This document shows positions 20,133 to 28,658 of a DNA stretch of 64,000 bases, piece by piece; position 1 is the first letter of the stretch, and the number at the start of each line of letters is the position of its first letter. This stretch comes from Clostridium acetobutylicum ATCC 824 (GTDB lineage Bacteria; Bacillota; Clostridia; Clostridiales; Clostridiaceae): contig NC_003030.1 in the NCBI RefSeq assembly GCF_000008765.1, positions 2,948,001-3,012,000 of the forward strand. The letters are read 5' to 3'. The position numbers and the translations under genes were made by a program. A model generated the notes under the pieces. It searched no databases. It saw only the letters and a program-made list of their open reading frames with translations, and was not told where the DNA came from.

Positions 20133-21386
20133 ATGGACATAAGCTTTGAAAAAATAATACGCTCTGTATCTTTAGCACTAGATTTAGCAGAAATTAGCTC
20201 TTCCGAAAATCCTAATTGTGAAAAAAATATATCAAATGTAAACTTTTCAAGTCACAAATTTTATAACCATTCAAAGCGTACTACTTATATTGCTTTAAAA
20301 CTAGCAAAAGTACTTAATTTAAGCAATAATTCTATGAAAAATTTATACATAGCGTCGCTTCTTCATGATATTGGTGCTGTTAATTCACTTAATGCAAGTC
20401 ATACTTCTAGTGAATTTATCAAACAACATTGTATTCAAGGAGCTGCAATAACTGAAAATCTCCCCATATTTAACAGTGTATCTCCCATAATACACTATCA
20501 TCATGAAAATTATAATGGTACTGGACCTTTTAAATTAAAATATGATCAAATACCTATTGAAAGTAGAATCATTCATTTAGCTGACATGGTTGAAACACTT
20601 TATGAAGAAAATATCAATGCCTTCAAACAGCATAAGGATATAATTAATTTAGTTTGTGAAAACCCTTTATTCGATAAAGAGGTTTTAAAAGCTTTTTTGT
20701 CTATCGCTAGTAAGGAAATGTTTTGGTTTGATATGGAGAATATATCCTTCTTAGATTTTATATTGGATAATATATCTCCTGATATAGATGACAAATTAGA
20801 TTTAAAGCAATTTGAAAGCTTTGCATTTATGATATCAGATGTAATAGATAGTAAAAGTAGTTTTACAGCTAAGCATTCAAGAAGTATATCTAATCTTGCT
20901 TTTCAAGTTTCAAAGTATGTTGGATACTCCGAAGAAAAATGCCTTAAAATGAAAATTGCTGGCCTTCTTCATGATATTGGAAAGCTTGCTATACCTACAT
21001 CTATACTTGATAAGAACGGTTCTCTTACAGATGATGAGTTTTCAATTATAAAATCTCATGTATACTATACAAAAATAATTCTAGATAGTATTGAAGATAT
21101 ACATGATATAAGTTATTGGGCCTCCTCTCATCACGAAAAACTAAACGGAACAGGATATCCAAGACATCTGACCGCAAGTGAGTTATCAGAAGAATGCAGA
21201 ATAATGGGAGTCTGTGACATATATCAAGCTTTAACAGAGGATAGACCCTACAGAAAAGGTCTAAGTCATGAAGAAGCTTTTAAAATACTTAACCATATGA
21301 CATCTGATGGTTATATATGTGAAAAAGCTGTATTTCAATTAAATGGTGCTTTAAAAAAGATCAATATGAAACAATCTATAAAATAG
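20133..21386 (+). CDS. Protein with two HD-GYP-like domains
   Basis: 417 residues made of two related halves. The first (about 35-180) has HSKRTTY, LLHDIGA and YHHENYNGTGPF. The second (about 240-395) has KHSRSIS, LLHDIGKLAIP, HHEKLNGTGYP and RIMGVCDIYQALTEDRPYR. The second half is a complete HD-GYP set, the metal-dependent phosphodiesterase module that degrades cyclic-di-GMP; the first half keeps the HD pair but its GYP motif reads GTGPF. No sensor or membrane part is visible, so it is probably cytoplasmic. Good GGAGG site. It ends at its own terminator. Confidence 0.85.
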   Translation: MDISFEKIIRSVSLALDLAEISSSENPNCEKNISNVNFSSHKFYNHSKRTTYIALKLAKVLNLSNNSMKNLYIASLLHDIGAVNSLNASHTSSEFIKQHCIQGAAITENLPIFNSVSPIIHYHHENYNGTGPFKLKYDQIPIESRIIHLADMVETLYEENINAFKQHKDIINLVCENPLFDKEVLKAFLSIASKEMFWFDMENISFLDFILDNISPDIDDKLDLKQFESFAFMISDVIDSKSSFTAKHSRSISNLAFQVSKYVGYSEEKCLKMKIAGLLHDIGKLAIPTSILDKNGSLTDDEFSIIKSHVYYTKIILDSIEDIHDISYWASSHHEKLNGTGYPRHLTASELSEECRIMGVCDIYQALTEDRPYRKGLSHEEAFKILNHMTSDGYICEKAVFQLNGALKKINMKQSIK

Positions 21387-21421
21387 GGCTTTAATTTTAA
21401 GCCCTATCTCTTTTATTTTTT
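21385..21421 (+). terminator. Terminator after the HD-GYP-like gene
   Basis: A 7-bp stem AGGGCTT/AAGCCCT with a 6-nt loop, followed by a T-rich tail. Confidence 0.72.
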
Positions 21422-21474
21422 GCACATTTGATATAAACTTAATAGGGATAAAATTCACAAAAAGAGGTGATCTT

Positions 21475-21933
21475 ATGGAATTTATTGTGGATAGTGTTGA
21501 TAAAACCTTTAGTATTGGAGAACAATTAGGTGCTTTAGCTATGCCCGGAGATATTGTTTGTATTAATGGAGATTTAGGTGCAGGTAAAACACATTTTACA
21601 AAAGGAATTGCAAAAGGACTTAATATTGAAGACTACATAACGAGTCCAACTTTTAACATAGTAAATGAATATACAGGAAGACTTAAATTACATCATTTTG
21701 ATGTATACAGAGTAAATGATCCAGATGAAATTTACGCCATAGGCTTTGATGAATATATCTTCAGCGATGCTGTAAGTGTTATAGAGTGGTCCCATTATAT
21801 TAGCAGCATAATACCAGATGAGCATATTGAAGTTAATATAAAAAAACTCCTAGATATGGGTCCGGATTATAGAAAAATCACTATAACTCATACTGGTAAA
21901 AGATATGATTATGTAAAGGAGATTAAGATATGA
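21475..21933 (+). CDS. tsaE: tRNA threonylcarbamoyladenosine biosynthesis ATPase TsaE
   Basis: 152 residues. The P-loop GDLGAGKTHF (about 32-41), SPTFNIVNEY (about 60-69) and HHFDVYRV (about 77-84) are the TsaE/YjeE marks. TsaE is the ATPase that works with TsaB and TsaD to make the t6A base next to the anticodon of ANN-reading tRNAs. The gene overlaps tsaB by 4 bp and leads the tsaE-tsaB-rimI transcript. AGAGGTGAT ribosome site. Confidence 0.95.
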   Translation: MEFIVDSVDKTFSIGEQLGALAMPGDIVCINGDLGAGKTHFTKGIAKGLNIEDYITSPTFNIVNEYTGRLKLHHFDVYRVNDPDEIYAIGFDEYIFSDAVSVIEWSHYISSIIPDEHIEVNIKKLLDMGPDYRKITITHTGKRYDYVKEIKI

Positions 21934-22643
21934 AACTTTTAGCAATTGATTCAGCTACACAAGCCGCCACTTGTGCGGTAATGGATGATGATAAACTTTT
22001 AGGGGAAATTACATTTAACTATAAAAAACAACATTCAGTAATACTTATGAGCATGATTGACGATATGTTAAATACAGTTAATTTAAAAGTGGAAGACCTA
22101 GACGGTTTTGTTGTGTCAAAGGGACCTGGTTCTTTTACAGGTCTTAGAATAGGAATGTCAATTGTTAAAGGCTTAAGTGAAGGTTCCAAAAAACCATTTG
22201 TAAGTGTATCCTCTCTTGATGCCTTAGCTTATAATATGGCATATACTCCTGGAATAATATGTCCGGTACTAGATGCTCTTAGAGACAATGTTTATACAGC
22301 CCTGTACACCTTTGAAGGAAATTCATTAAAAAGACTTACCGAATATGATGCTATTCACATTACGGAGCTTATTGAACTACTGAAAGGCTATGATTCACAA
22401 GTAACCTTTATAGGTGATGCTGTATACAAATTCAGAAACTTTTTTGATGAAAATGTTGAAAATGTGCAATTTGCTCCTGCACATCTTAATTTAGTGCGAT
22501 CCTCAAGCTTATGTGAGCTTGGCATGGAACTATTAAAGTCAGGCGTTAAAGATGATTTAATAACCTCAGCTCCTATATACATAAGAAAATCTCAAGCAGA
22601 GAGAGAATATGAAAAAAGGACAGGAATGAGTATAGATGACTAA
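21930..22643 (+). CDS. tsaB: tRNA threonylcarbamoyladenosine biosynthesis protein TsaB
   Basis: 237 residues of the ASKHA fold: MKLLAIDSATQAATCAV at the start and SKGPGSFTGLRIGMSIVKGL near residues 64-83, the usual TsaB signature. TsaB is the non-catalytic partner that holds TsaD and TsaE. Overlaps tsaE upstream by 4 bp and rimI downstream by 8 bp, so translation is probably coupled. The matching tsaD gene is not in the window. Confidence 0.95.
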   Translation: MKLLAIDSATQAATCAVMDDDKLLGEITFNYKKQHSVILMSMIDDMLNTVNLKVEDLDGFVVSKGPGSFTGLRIGMSIVKGLSEGSKKPFVSVSSLDALAYNMAYTPGIICPVLDALRDNVYTALYTFEGNSLKRLTEYDAIHITELIELLKGYDSQVTFIGDAVYKFRNFFDENVENVQFAPAHLNLVRSSSLCELGMELLKSGVKDDLITSAPIYIRKSQAEREYEKRTGMSIDD

Positions 22644-23076
22644 CCTAACAGTGCATACCCTAGAAAAGGACGATATAGATTCAATCATTGAAATTGAAAA
22701 CTTATGTTTTCCTACTCCTTGGACTAAAGAATCTATGGAAGGTGAATTAAGAAACAAGTTTGCAAAATATGTAGTAATAAAAAATAATAACCTTGTAGTT
22801 GGTTATGGTGGCTTATGGCTTATAATTGATGAGGGGCATATAACAAACATAGCTGTTCATCCTGAGTTTAGAGGAATGGGAATTGGAAACAAAATTCTTG
22901 AAGAACTTATAAAACTATGTGAAAAAAGAAATATACCTTCTATGACCTTAGAAGTTAGAATTTCAAATACAATAGCACAAAATCTGTATAAGAAATTTGG
23001 CTTTAAAGAAGCAGGAGTAAGAAAAAAATACTACGGTGACAATGATGAGGATGCACTTATAATGTGGAGAAATTAA
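22636..23076 (+). CDS. rimI: Ribosomal-protein-alanine N-acetyltransferase RimI-like
   Basis: 146 residues of the GNAT family. The acetyl-CoA site is seen as HITNIAVHPEFRGMGIGNKILEEL (about 72-95; the R-G-M-G-I-G loop binds the cofactor), and the end LYKKFGFKEAGVRKKYY is the RimI-type C-terminal pattern. RimI acetylates the N-terminus of ribosomal protein S18 in E. coli. The linkage with tsaE-tsaB is the usual one in Firmicutes. A different N-terminal substrate is possible. Confidence 0.9.
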   Translation: MTNLTVHTLEKDDIDSIIEIENLCFPTPWTKESMEGELRNKFAKYVVIKNNNLVVGYGGLWLIIDEGHITNIAVHPEFRGMGIGNKILEELIKLCEKRNIPSMTLEVRISNTIAQNLYKKFGFKEAGVRKKYYGDNDEDALIMWRN

Positions 23077-23104
23077 AATAGCAGGCTTTTGCCTGCTATT
23101 TTAG
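23075..23104. terminator. Bidirectional terminator between rimI and ribU
   Basis: A 12-bp stem AAAATAGCAGGC/GCCTGCTATTTT with a four-T loop, flanked by A and T runs, covering the last codons of the convergent ribU. Confidence 0.9.
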
Positions 23105-23725
23105 CATACTCTCTACCTTATTATTGGAAGATAGTTCAGTTTCTCTATGAAGCATTGGAGAAACCCTTTTATACATAACCATAGTTAAGGCTGATATCAT
23201 AACACCTTTAATTAGGTTAAAAGGCAAAATTGAATACACTACAAAACTATTTAAATCATTTATAGCTGGGTTTATTGCATGACCCATTTTTACAATCTCT
23301 TTTATTGGGAAATGAAGCAATGTTTCGTAAAGTGGTAAGAATATAAAATAATTCAACAAACTTGCAACCACTGACATTGCAACAACACCTGCACTAAGAG
23401 ACATTACAGCATTGATTCTTGTCTTTTTATACTTGTACATTGTTCCAGAAACTAATACTAGTACACCTCCAACTATAAAGTTAGCTAATTCTCCTGTACC
23501 TGCAGTTTGTGTTCTTAAAAGATGTAAAGCATTTTTCACAAATTCTATTATAATTCCTGCTACAGGTCCCATAGCAAAGGCTCCTAAAAGTGCTGGAAGA
23601 TCACTTATATCGATTTTTAAGAAACCTGGAAAAATCGGAAGTGGAACCTCGATAAACATAAGTATAAATCCTATTACTGATAAAAGTGAAATTTTGATTA
23701 AAGTACTGAGTTTTGAATTCTTCAA
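23096..23725 (-). CDS. ribU: Riboflavin transporter RibU (ECF S-component)
   Basis: 209 residues, six hydrophobic segments, the substrate-binding S-component of an energy-coupling-factor transporter. RibU marks are FIEVPLPIFPGFLKIDISDLPALLGAFAMGP (about 24-54), followed by VKNALHLL. Its leader has an FMN riboswitch, which confirms riboflavin as the substrate. The frame is open to 23791, but that part lies in the riboswitch terminator; AGGAGG at 23732-23738 places the start at TTG 23725. The shared EcfAA'T motor is not in the window. Confidence 0.93.
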   Translation of the reverse strand: MKNSKLSTLIKISLLSVIGFILMFIEVPLPIFPGFLKIDISDLPALLGAFAMGPVAGIIIEFVKNALHLLRTQTAGTGELANFIVGGVLVLVSGTMYKYKKTRINAVMSLSAGVVAMSVVASLLNYFIFLPLYETLLHFPIKEIVKMGHAINPAINDLNSFVVYSILPFNLIKGVMISALTMVMYKRVSPMLHRETELSSNNKVESMLK

Positions 23726-23756
23726 CTTAAACCCTCCTAAAATCTTCAGAAGCATT

Positions 23757-23785
23757 AAAAAAGCCCCAACGAAAAACGTCAGGGC
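23757..23785 (-). terminator. Expression-platform terminator of the FMN riboswitch
   Basis: On the minus strand a 9-bp stem (GCCCTGACG with CGTTGGGGC, G-T pairs included) and a T5 loop is followed by six T. It lies between the aptamer and the ribU start, the place of the regulated terminator. Confidence 0.85.
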
Positions 23786-23809
23786 ATACATATCAAAATA
23801 ATGCTATAT

Positions 23810-23919
23810 ATCTTCTTTCATCCAGACTTTACTGTCGGCTCCGGAATCAAACCGGATCATACCTAAAAAGGCTCGCGGGCTATACCGCCGGTAGGGAATT
23901 TCACCCTGCCCTGAAGATC
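23810..23919 (-). ncRNA. FMN riboswitch (RFN element)
   Basis: Read on the minus strand, all the conserved blocks are present in order: GATCTTCAGGGCAGGGTG, AAATTCCCTACCGGCGGT, AGCCCGCGAGC, GATTCCGGAGCCGACAGT, AAAGTCTGGATG and the closing AAGAAGAT. The outer stem pairs GATCTTC with GAAGAT. High FMN is expected to fold it so that the terminator at 23757-23785 forms and ribU is switched off. Confidence 0.98.
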
Positions 23920-23975
23920 ATTCTTTATTTTTTTATATTATATATCATAATTATAACAAGTTCAAGTCCTTTAGG

Positions 23976-26132
23976 CTATTTTTTCATTGTCAGAGATATC
24001 CTATTTCTTTTCTCATCGACTTCTAAAATTCTAACTTCCACTATATCTCCTACTTTTACAACATCTAGAGGATGCTTTACAAAGCTATCTGAGAGCTGAC
24101 TTATATGAACAAGTCCATCTTGATGCACTCCAATATCTACAAAAGCTCCAAAATCAGCTACATTCCTTACTGTTCCCATAAGTGTCATACCTGACTTAAG
24201 CTGTTTTATATCCATAATACCTGTCTTTAATATTGGCTTTGGCATTTCTTCTCTAGGATCTCTTCCTGGTTTTTTTATAGAACTTATTATGTCTGTAAGT
24301 GTTGGAATTCCGATATCGAGACTTTCAGCTAAGCTTTCTATTCCAAGTAAACTTACCTTGCTGTCAATATCTTTAAGTTTGTTATTTGCTATATCTTCTT
24401 CCTCATACCCCAACTTCTTTAAAAGTTCCTTTGCTTTCTTATATGATTCAGGGTGAACTGAAGTGTTATCCAAAACTTCATCTCCATCCATTATTCTCAA
24501 AAATCCTGCACACTGCTCAAAAGCTTTTGGTCCTAATCTTTTTACCTTTAAAAGCTCTTTTCTGTTTTTAAACGCTCCGTTTTCTTCCCTGTAATCAACT
24601 ATATTCTTTGCAATATTTGCATTTATACCTGATACATATGAAAGTAAAGACGGTGTTGCTATATTAAGATCTACTCCTACATTGTTAACGCAGTCTTCAA
24701 CTACTCCTTTAAGTGATTCGTCCATCTTCTTAGGAGCCACATCATGCTGATATTGTCCAACACCTATAGATTTAGGATCAATCTTTACAAGTTCACTTAA
24801 AGGATCTTGGAGTCTTCTACCTATAGAAATTGCTCCTCTTAAGGAAACATTTATATCTGGGTACTCTTTAGCTGCAAGCTCTGAGGCTGAATAAACTGAT
24901 GCTCCTGCTTCTGAAACTATTACATAATAAACGTCTATTCCTTTTTCCTCTTTTATTTCCTTTAAAAGTCTAGCAATAACTTCCTCTGATTCTCTACTTG
25001 CAGTTCCATTACCAAGAGATACAACTCCAACATTGTGTTTATAAATAAGTTCTTTTAAAGTCTTTATTGACCCTTCTACATCGTTTTGAGGTGCTGTTGC
25101 ATAAACTGTAGCCGTATCTAAAAGTTTTCCTGTATCATCTAAAACAGCAATTTTACATCCTGTTCTAAACCCTGGATCATATCCAAGTACCGCTTTTCCT
25201 TTTATAGGTGGCTGCATTAAAAGAGCTTTTAAATTAGCCTTAAATATTTCAATAGCTGAATTTTCGCCTTTTTCAGTAAGCTCTGCTCTTATTTCCCTCT
25301 CTATAGAAGGATATATAAGTCTCTTTAAAGAATCCTTAACACTTTCTTCTATGTACTTATCAGTTATCTCATTTCCAGTAAGGCAGTTTAAAACAAGATA
25401 ATTTATTATTTTTTCATCATCTGTAGCTATCTTTACGGATAAAATCTTTTCCTTTTCTCCTCTATTTATGGCAAGAACTCTATGTGGAGGTATTTTACTT
25501 ACTGCTTCTTTAAAATCATAATACATTTCATATGGAGTTGGCTCCTCGCTGCTTCCCTGAGTTTCCAAAACACCATTTTTATAAGTATATTTTCTTATCC
25601 ACTTTCTAAATTCAGCATTATCAGATATAACTTCACTTATTATATCTTCTGCACCTTTAAGTGCTTCTTCTATTGTATTAACACCTTTCTCTTCATTTAT
25701 AAAAGAAGATGCAAATTCATTTATATCACCTTTAAATTTGCCTCCTAAAATTTCATCTGCAAGAGATTTTAATCCCTTCTCAAGTGCTATAGTCGCTCTT
25801 GTTCTCTTTTTAGGCTTATAAGGTCTATATAAATCCTCTACCTCTGTCATTGTTTCTGCTTTTAATACTTTTTCTTTTAGTTCATCTGTAAGCTTTCCCT
25901 GCTCTTCTATTGACTTTATTACTGTTTCTTTTCTATCATCAAGGTTTCTAAGATATATAAGGCTTTCATTTAATTCCCTTAGTGTAACATCACTTAATCC
26001 ACCTGTTCTTTCCTTTCTATATCTTGCTATGAAAGGCACTGTTGCTCCTTCATCCAACATTTCTATTACATTCTTAACTTGATTTACATTTATTTTTAGC
26101 TTTTCGGCTAATCTAGTACTTATATCTTTCAT
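23976..26132 (-). CDS. tex: Tex-family RNA-binding protein with S1 domain
   Basis: 718 residues, the standard Tex layout: N-terminal HTH-like region, a YqgF/RNase H-like core (VLGYDPGFRTGCKIAVLD near 325-342), helix-hairpin-helix segments (ASLLSYVSGI and NGAFKNRKELLKVKRLGPKAFEQCAGFLRI) and a C-terminal S1 domain (GTVRNVADFGAFVDIGVHQDGLVHISQLS, about 650-680). Tex binds nucleic acid and influences transcription and stress responses; its reaction is not established. ATG 26132 is chosen as the start because the GGAGG site overlaps the upstream in-frame TTG at 26150. Confidence 0.95.
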   Translation of the reverse strand: MKDISTRLAEKLKINVNQVKNVIEMLDEGATVPFIARYRKERTGGLSDVTLRELNESLIYLRNLDDRKETVIKSIEEQGKLTDELKEKVLKAETMTEVEDLYRPYKPKKRTRATIALEKGLKSLADEILGGKFKGDINEFASSFINEEKGVNTIEEALKGAEDIISEVISDNAEFRKWIRKYTYKNGVLETQGSSEEPTPYEMYYDFKEAVSKIPPHRVLAINRGEKEKILSVKIATDDEKIINYLVLNCLTGNEITDKYIEESVKDSLKRLIYPSIEREIRAELTEKGENSAIEIFKANLKALLMQPPIKGKAVLGYDPGFRTGCKIAVLDDTGKLLDTATVYATAPQNDVEGSIKTLKELIYKHNVGVVSLGNGTASRESEEVIARLLKEIKEEKGIDVYYVIVSEAGASVYSASELAAKEYPDINVSLRGAISIGRRLQDPLSELVKIDPKSIGVGQYQHDVAPKKMDESLKGVVEDCVNNVGVDLNIATPSLLSYVSGINANIAKNIVDYREENGAFKNRKELLKVKRLGPKAFEQCAGFLRIMDGDEVLDNTSVHPESYKKAKELLKKLGYEEEDIANNKLKDIDSKVSLLGIESLAESLDIGIPTLTDIISSIKKPGRDPREEMPKPILKTGIMDIKQLKSGMTLMGTVRNVADFGAFVDIGVHQDGLVHISQLSDSFVKHPLDVVKVGDIVEVRILEVDEKRNRISLTMKK

Positions 26133-26282
26133 AAATAATTTTACCTCCAAAAATGTTAACCCTTTAACGATTTTAATACCTTAATATTATAAAACAAAAA
26201 CTTTTAGTATTTCAACTTTAAAGTAATATACTTCTTCTCCAACACATACAAATATATGAATGAATTTATAGGATGGAGATAT

Positions 26283-27632
26283 ATGAAAATTAAACTTATG
26301 CTAATACCTCTTATTTTATTTGCATCAATATTTAGTTTTACCTTTTATAAATATCACAGCATACATAAATTCAATGCCAATGCTGTAAAAAATAACATAG
26401 CTCTTTTATCCAGCAGCTACTATAAAGGCAGAATGGGCGGTACCCTAGAAAATGAAGAAGCGGCAAGGTATATACAATCTCAATTTAAAAATGAGAACCT
26501 TGAAAAATTCAATTCAAACCTTTATTACCAGGTGTTTAAAACGGCTTATCCTCAAAAGATTGATGGTGCCCCATACCTAAAAGTAATAAGTAGCACAAAT
26601 GAGGTAGTAAAAACCTATACCTACGGTAAAGACTTTAAAGAGGATATGCTCAGCTTTAAGCAAAACCATGCTATCCTTTACAAAAACTTCAGTTTTGCTG
26701 AGAGCAAGTATTATATTAAGGTTCACTCTGGAAACAATGTATATGTCTTTTATTGTCCAGAAAACGATAACCTGTCTTTTAGAAGCTCTTTTGATGGAAA
26801 CAGCCCTTATTCCATGTTTATAGTCACAACTGAAAATACTTTAAATGAGCTAAAAAATTATTTAAAAAACGGCTACATAGTTGACTGCTTCATTCCATAT
26901 CAAAATAGCTCTGCCAACCTTAAAAATATAATAGGCTGCATTAAGGGAAAAAGCTCCAAGAACCCTGTAGTTATATCTGCACATTTTGATCATGTTGGAG
27001 AAGATTTAAATGGAGAAATATATCATGGTGCACTAGACAATGCTTCTGGTGTAAGCTTTATCCTTGAGATGAGTAAATTTTTAAAATCCTTGGGCACCCC
27101 TGATAGAGATATAATATTTGCTGCCTTTAATGGAGAAGAATTTGGGCTTAAAGGATCAGAAGCCTTTGTAAATAAATACTTATCCTCTCTTAAGGGAGCA
27201 AGTGTATTCAATTTTGACATGATTGGTGCACAAAAATCAATTCCTCTATGCCTTATGGGGGCAAAAAAAGATTCTGCCAATACTCCTTTAATAAAAGAAA
27301 CAGCAGATATATGCTCAAAAGACCATGTATACTTTAACTATTTATTTGAAAATGCTAGCGATCATTCTCCTTTTAGAGATAATAAAATATCGGCTCTTAC
27401 CTTCTGTGATGATGATAATTTTAGAATTCATACACCTTCTGATACTATTTCATACATTTCGACTTCTTCTATAGACAGATGTTTTGAGGTGGCCTCAAAG
27501 GAAATAGTTGGAAAAGCATATGCATCAAACATATTTATAATGTACACTAATCAAATAATTTTATTTTCTTTGTGCGGTTTTACTTTATCATCCTTGATTA
27601 TAATTGTACTTGCTATAAAAAAGGCAAAGTAA
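26283..27632 (+). CDS. Membrane-anchored M28-family zinc aminopeptidase-like protein
   Basis: 449 residues. An N-terminal membrane helix (about 4-20) exports the body, and a second helix (about 422-445) sits at the C-terminus. The M28 metal set is visible: SAHFDHVGED (His), GALDNASGV (bridging Asp), FNGEEFGLKGS (catalytic Glu and ligand), FNFDMIG (Asp) and SDHSPF (last His). So it should be an active cell-surface di-zinc peptidase; peptide specificity is unknown. ATG 26283 is preferred over 26256, as GGATGGAG lies between them. Confidence 0.85.
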   Translation: MKIKLMLIPLILFASIFSFTFYKYHSIHKFNANAVKNNIALLSSSYYKGRMGGTLENEEAARYIQSQFKNENLEKFNSNLYYQVFKTAYPQKIDGAPYLKVISSTNEVVKTYTYGKDFKEDMLSFKQNHAILYKNFSFAESKYYIKVHSGNNVYVFYCPENDNLSFRSSFDGNSPYSMFIVTTENTLNELKNYLKNGYIVDCFIPYQNSSANLKNIIGCIKGKSSKNPVVISAHFDHVGEDLNGEIYHGALDNASGVSFILEMSKFLKSLGTPDRDIIFAAFNGEEFGLKGSEAFVNKYLSSLKGASVFNFDMIGAQKSIPLCLMGAKKDSANTPLIKETADICSKDHVYFNYLFENASDHSPFRDNKISALTFCDDDNFRIHTPSDTISYISTSSIDRCFEVASKEIVGKAYASNIFIMYTNQIILFSLCGFTLSSLIIIVLAIKKAK

Positions 27633-27637
27633 AACTA

Positions 27638-27672
27638 AACTTATGCATGTAAACTTAATACATGCATAAGTT
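27638..27672. terminator. Hairpin between M28 peptidase and GalT-like genes
   Basis: A 13-bp perfect stem AACTTATGCATGT/ACATGCATAAGTT with a 9-nt loop, between two convergent genes. T-runs are short, but position and stem support a shared terminator. Confidence 0.72.
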
Positions 27673-27674
27673 CA

Positions 27675-28619
27675 TTATAACTGGATATTTCTAAAAATTT
27701 CAGCTGCAACCTCAGGGTCAACTGTGTTTATCATTATTCCAGTACCAATCTCAAATCCTCCCATTGGATTTAATCTAGGTATAATGTCCACATAAAAATG
27801 ATAGAACTCATTTTCTTCCTTTAAAAAATGGAAACACATATTATAACTGCAATTATAACTTATATTATTTAATTTCTTTAATATTAATGTTATTATTTCC
27901 CCTAATTCCATCATTTCTAATTCATCAAGACCAAAATTGCTTTGGTGCTTATTTTTCATTATGGTAACTTTGTACTGATAAGTTGAATCATACGGACAAA
28001 AAGCAGTGAAATATTTACCCATATGAATAATTCTCTTTTTATATTGAACTTCTTTTTTTAGTCTGCTGCAATAAAAGCATTCCTTATTCTCTTCGTAGTA
28101 CTTTTTAGTACCTTTTATTTCCCTAGATATTTCATCAGGAACTATATTTATTCCAACAATTTGAGAGTGTGGGTGTTTAAGTGATGCACCAGAGTCTTTA
28201 CCACAATTCTTGAATATCTGAACATACTTTATATCTTCATTTTCATAAAGTTTATATACTGTATTTTTATATGCTTTTATAATTTCTCGCATTTGTTCTT
28301 TGGTAAACTCATACATATTATCACTATGATTTTTACCTTCTATTACCACATAATGATTCCCAAATACTTCATTATTATCCATGCTTTTTTCTTTAACAAT
28401 AGGATATTTGTTTTCAGAAACTCTTACATGGTATGGTTCTTTTGTGTCATAGATTACTGCTGGTGTTCTATATTCATTACCAATACAAAATGGACATTCC
28501 TTCTCATATTGTACCTTTTCTTCCTTCTTCTTTTTACTCTTTAGTTCAACAGGTCTTTCTGCTCTTTTTTTGTTTATTATTACAGTTGTATTATTTATGC
28601 TATTTCTTCTTATACTCAA
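27675..28619 (-). CDS. GalT-family nucleotidylyltransferase (hexose-1-phosphate uridylyltransferase-like)
   Basis: 314 residues of the HIT-like GalT group. The active-site pattern HPHSQ (near residues 158-162) carries the His that takes the nucleotidyl group, and two zinc-type pairs are present (CPFC near 43-46, CFYC near 190-193). Such enzymes move UMP or AMP between sugar phosphates; short relatives act as ADP-glucose or UDP-glucose phosphorylases. No other galactose genes are nearby, so galactose use is not shown. The start is a TTG at 28619 with AGGAGA upstream. Confidence 0.8.
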   Translation of the reverse strand: MSIRRNSINNTTVIINKKRAERPVELKSKKKKEEKVQYEKECPFCIGNEYRTPAVIYDTKEPYHVRVSENKYPIVKEKSMDNNEVFGNHYVVIEGKNHSDNMYEFTKEQMREIIKAYKNTVYKLYENEDIKYVQIFKNCGKDSGASLKHPHSQIVGINIVPDEISREIKGTKKYYEENKECFYCSRLKKEVQYKKRIIHMGKYFTAFCPYDSTYQYKVTIMKNKHQSNFGLDELEMMELGEIITLILKKLNNISYNCSYNMCFHFLKEENEFYHFYVDIIPRLNPMGGFEIGTGIMINTVDPEVAAEIFRNIQL

Positions 28620-28658
28620 AACAATGCATCTCCTCTACAGTAAAATGACTACCTAGCA

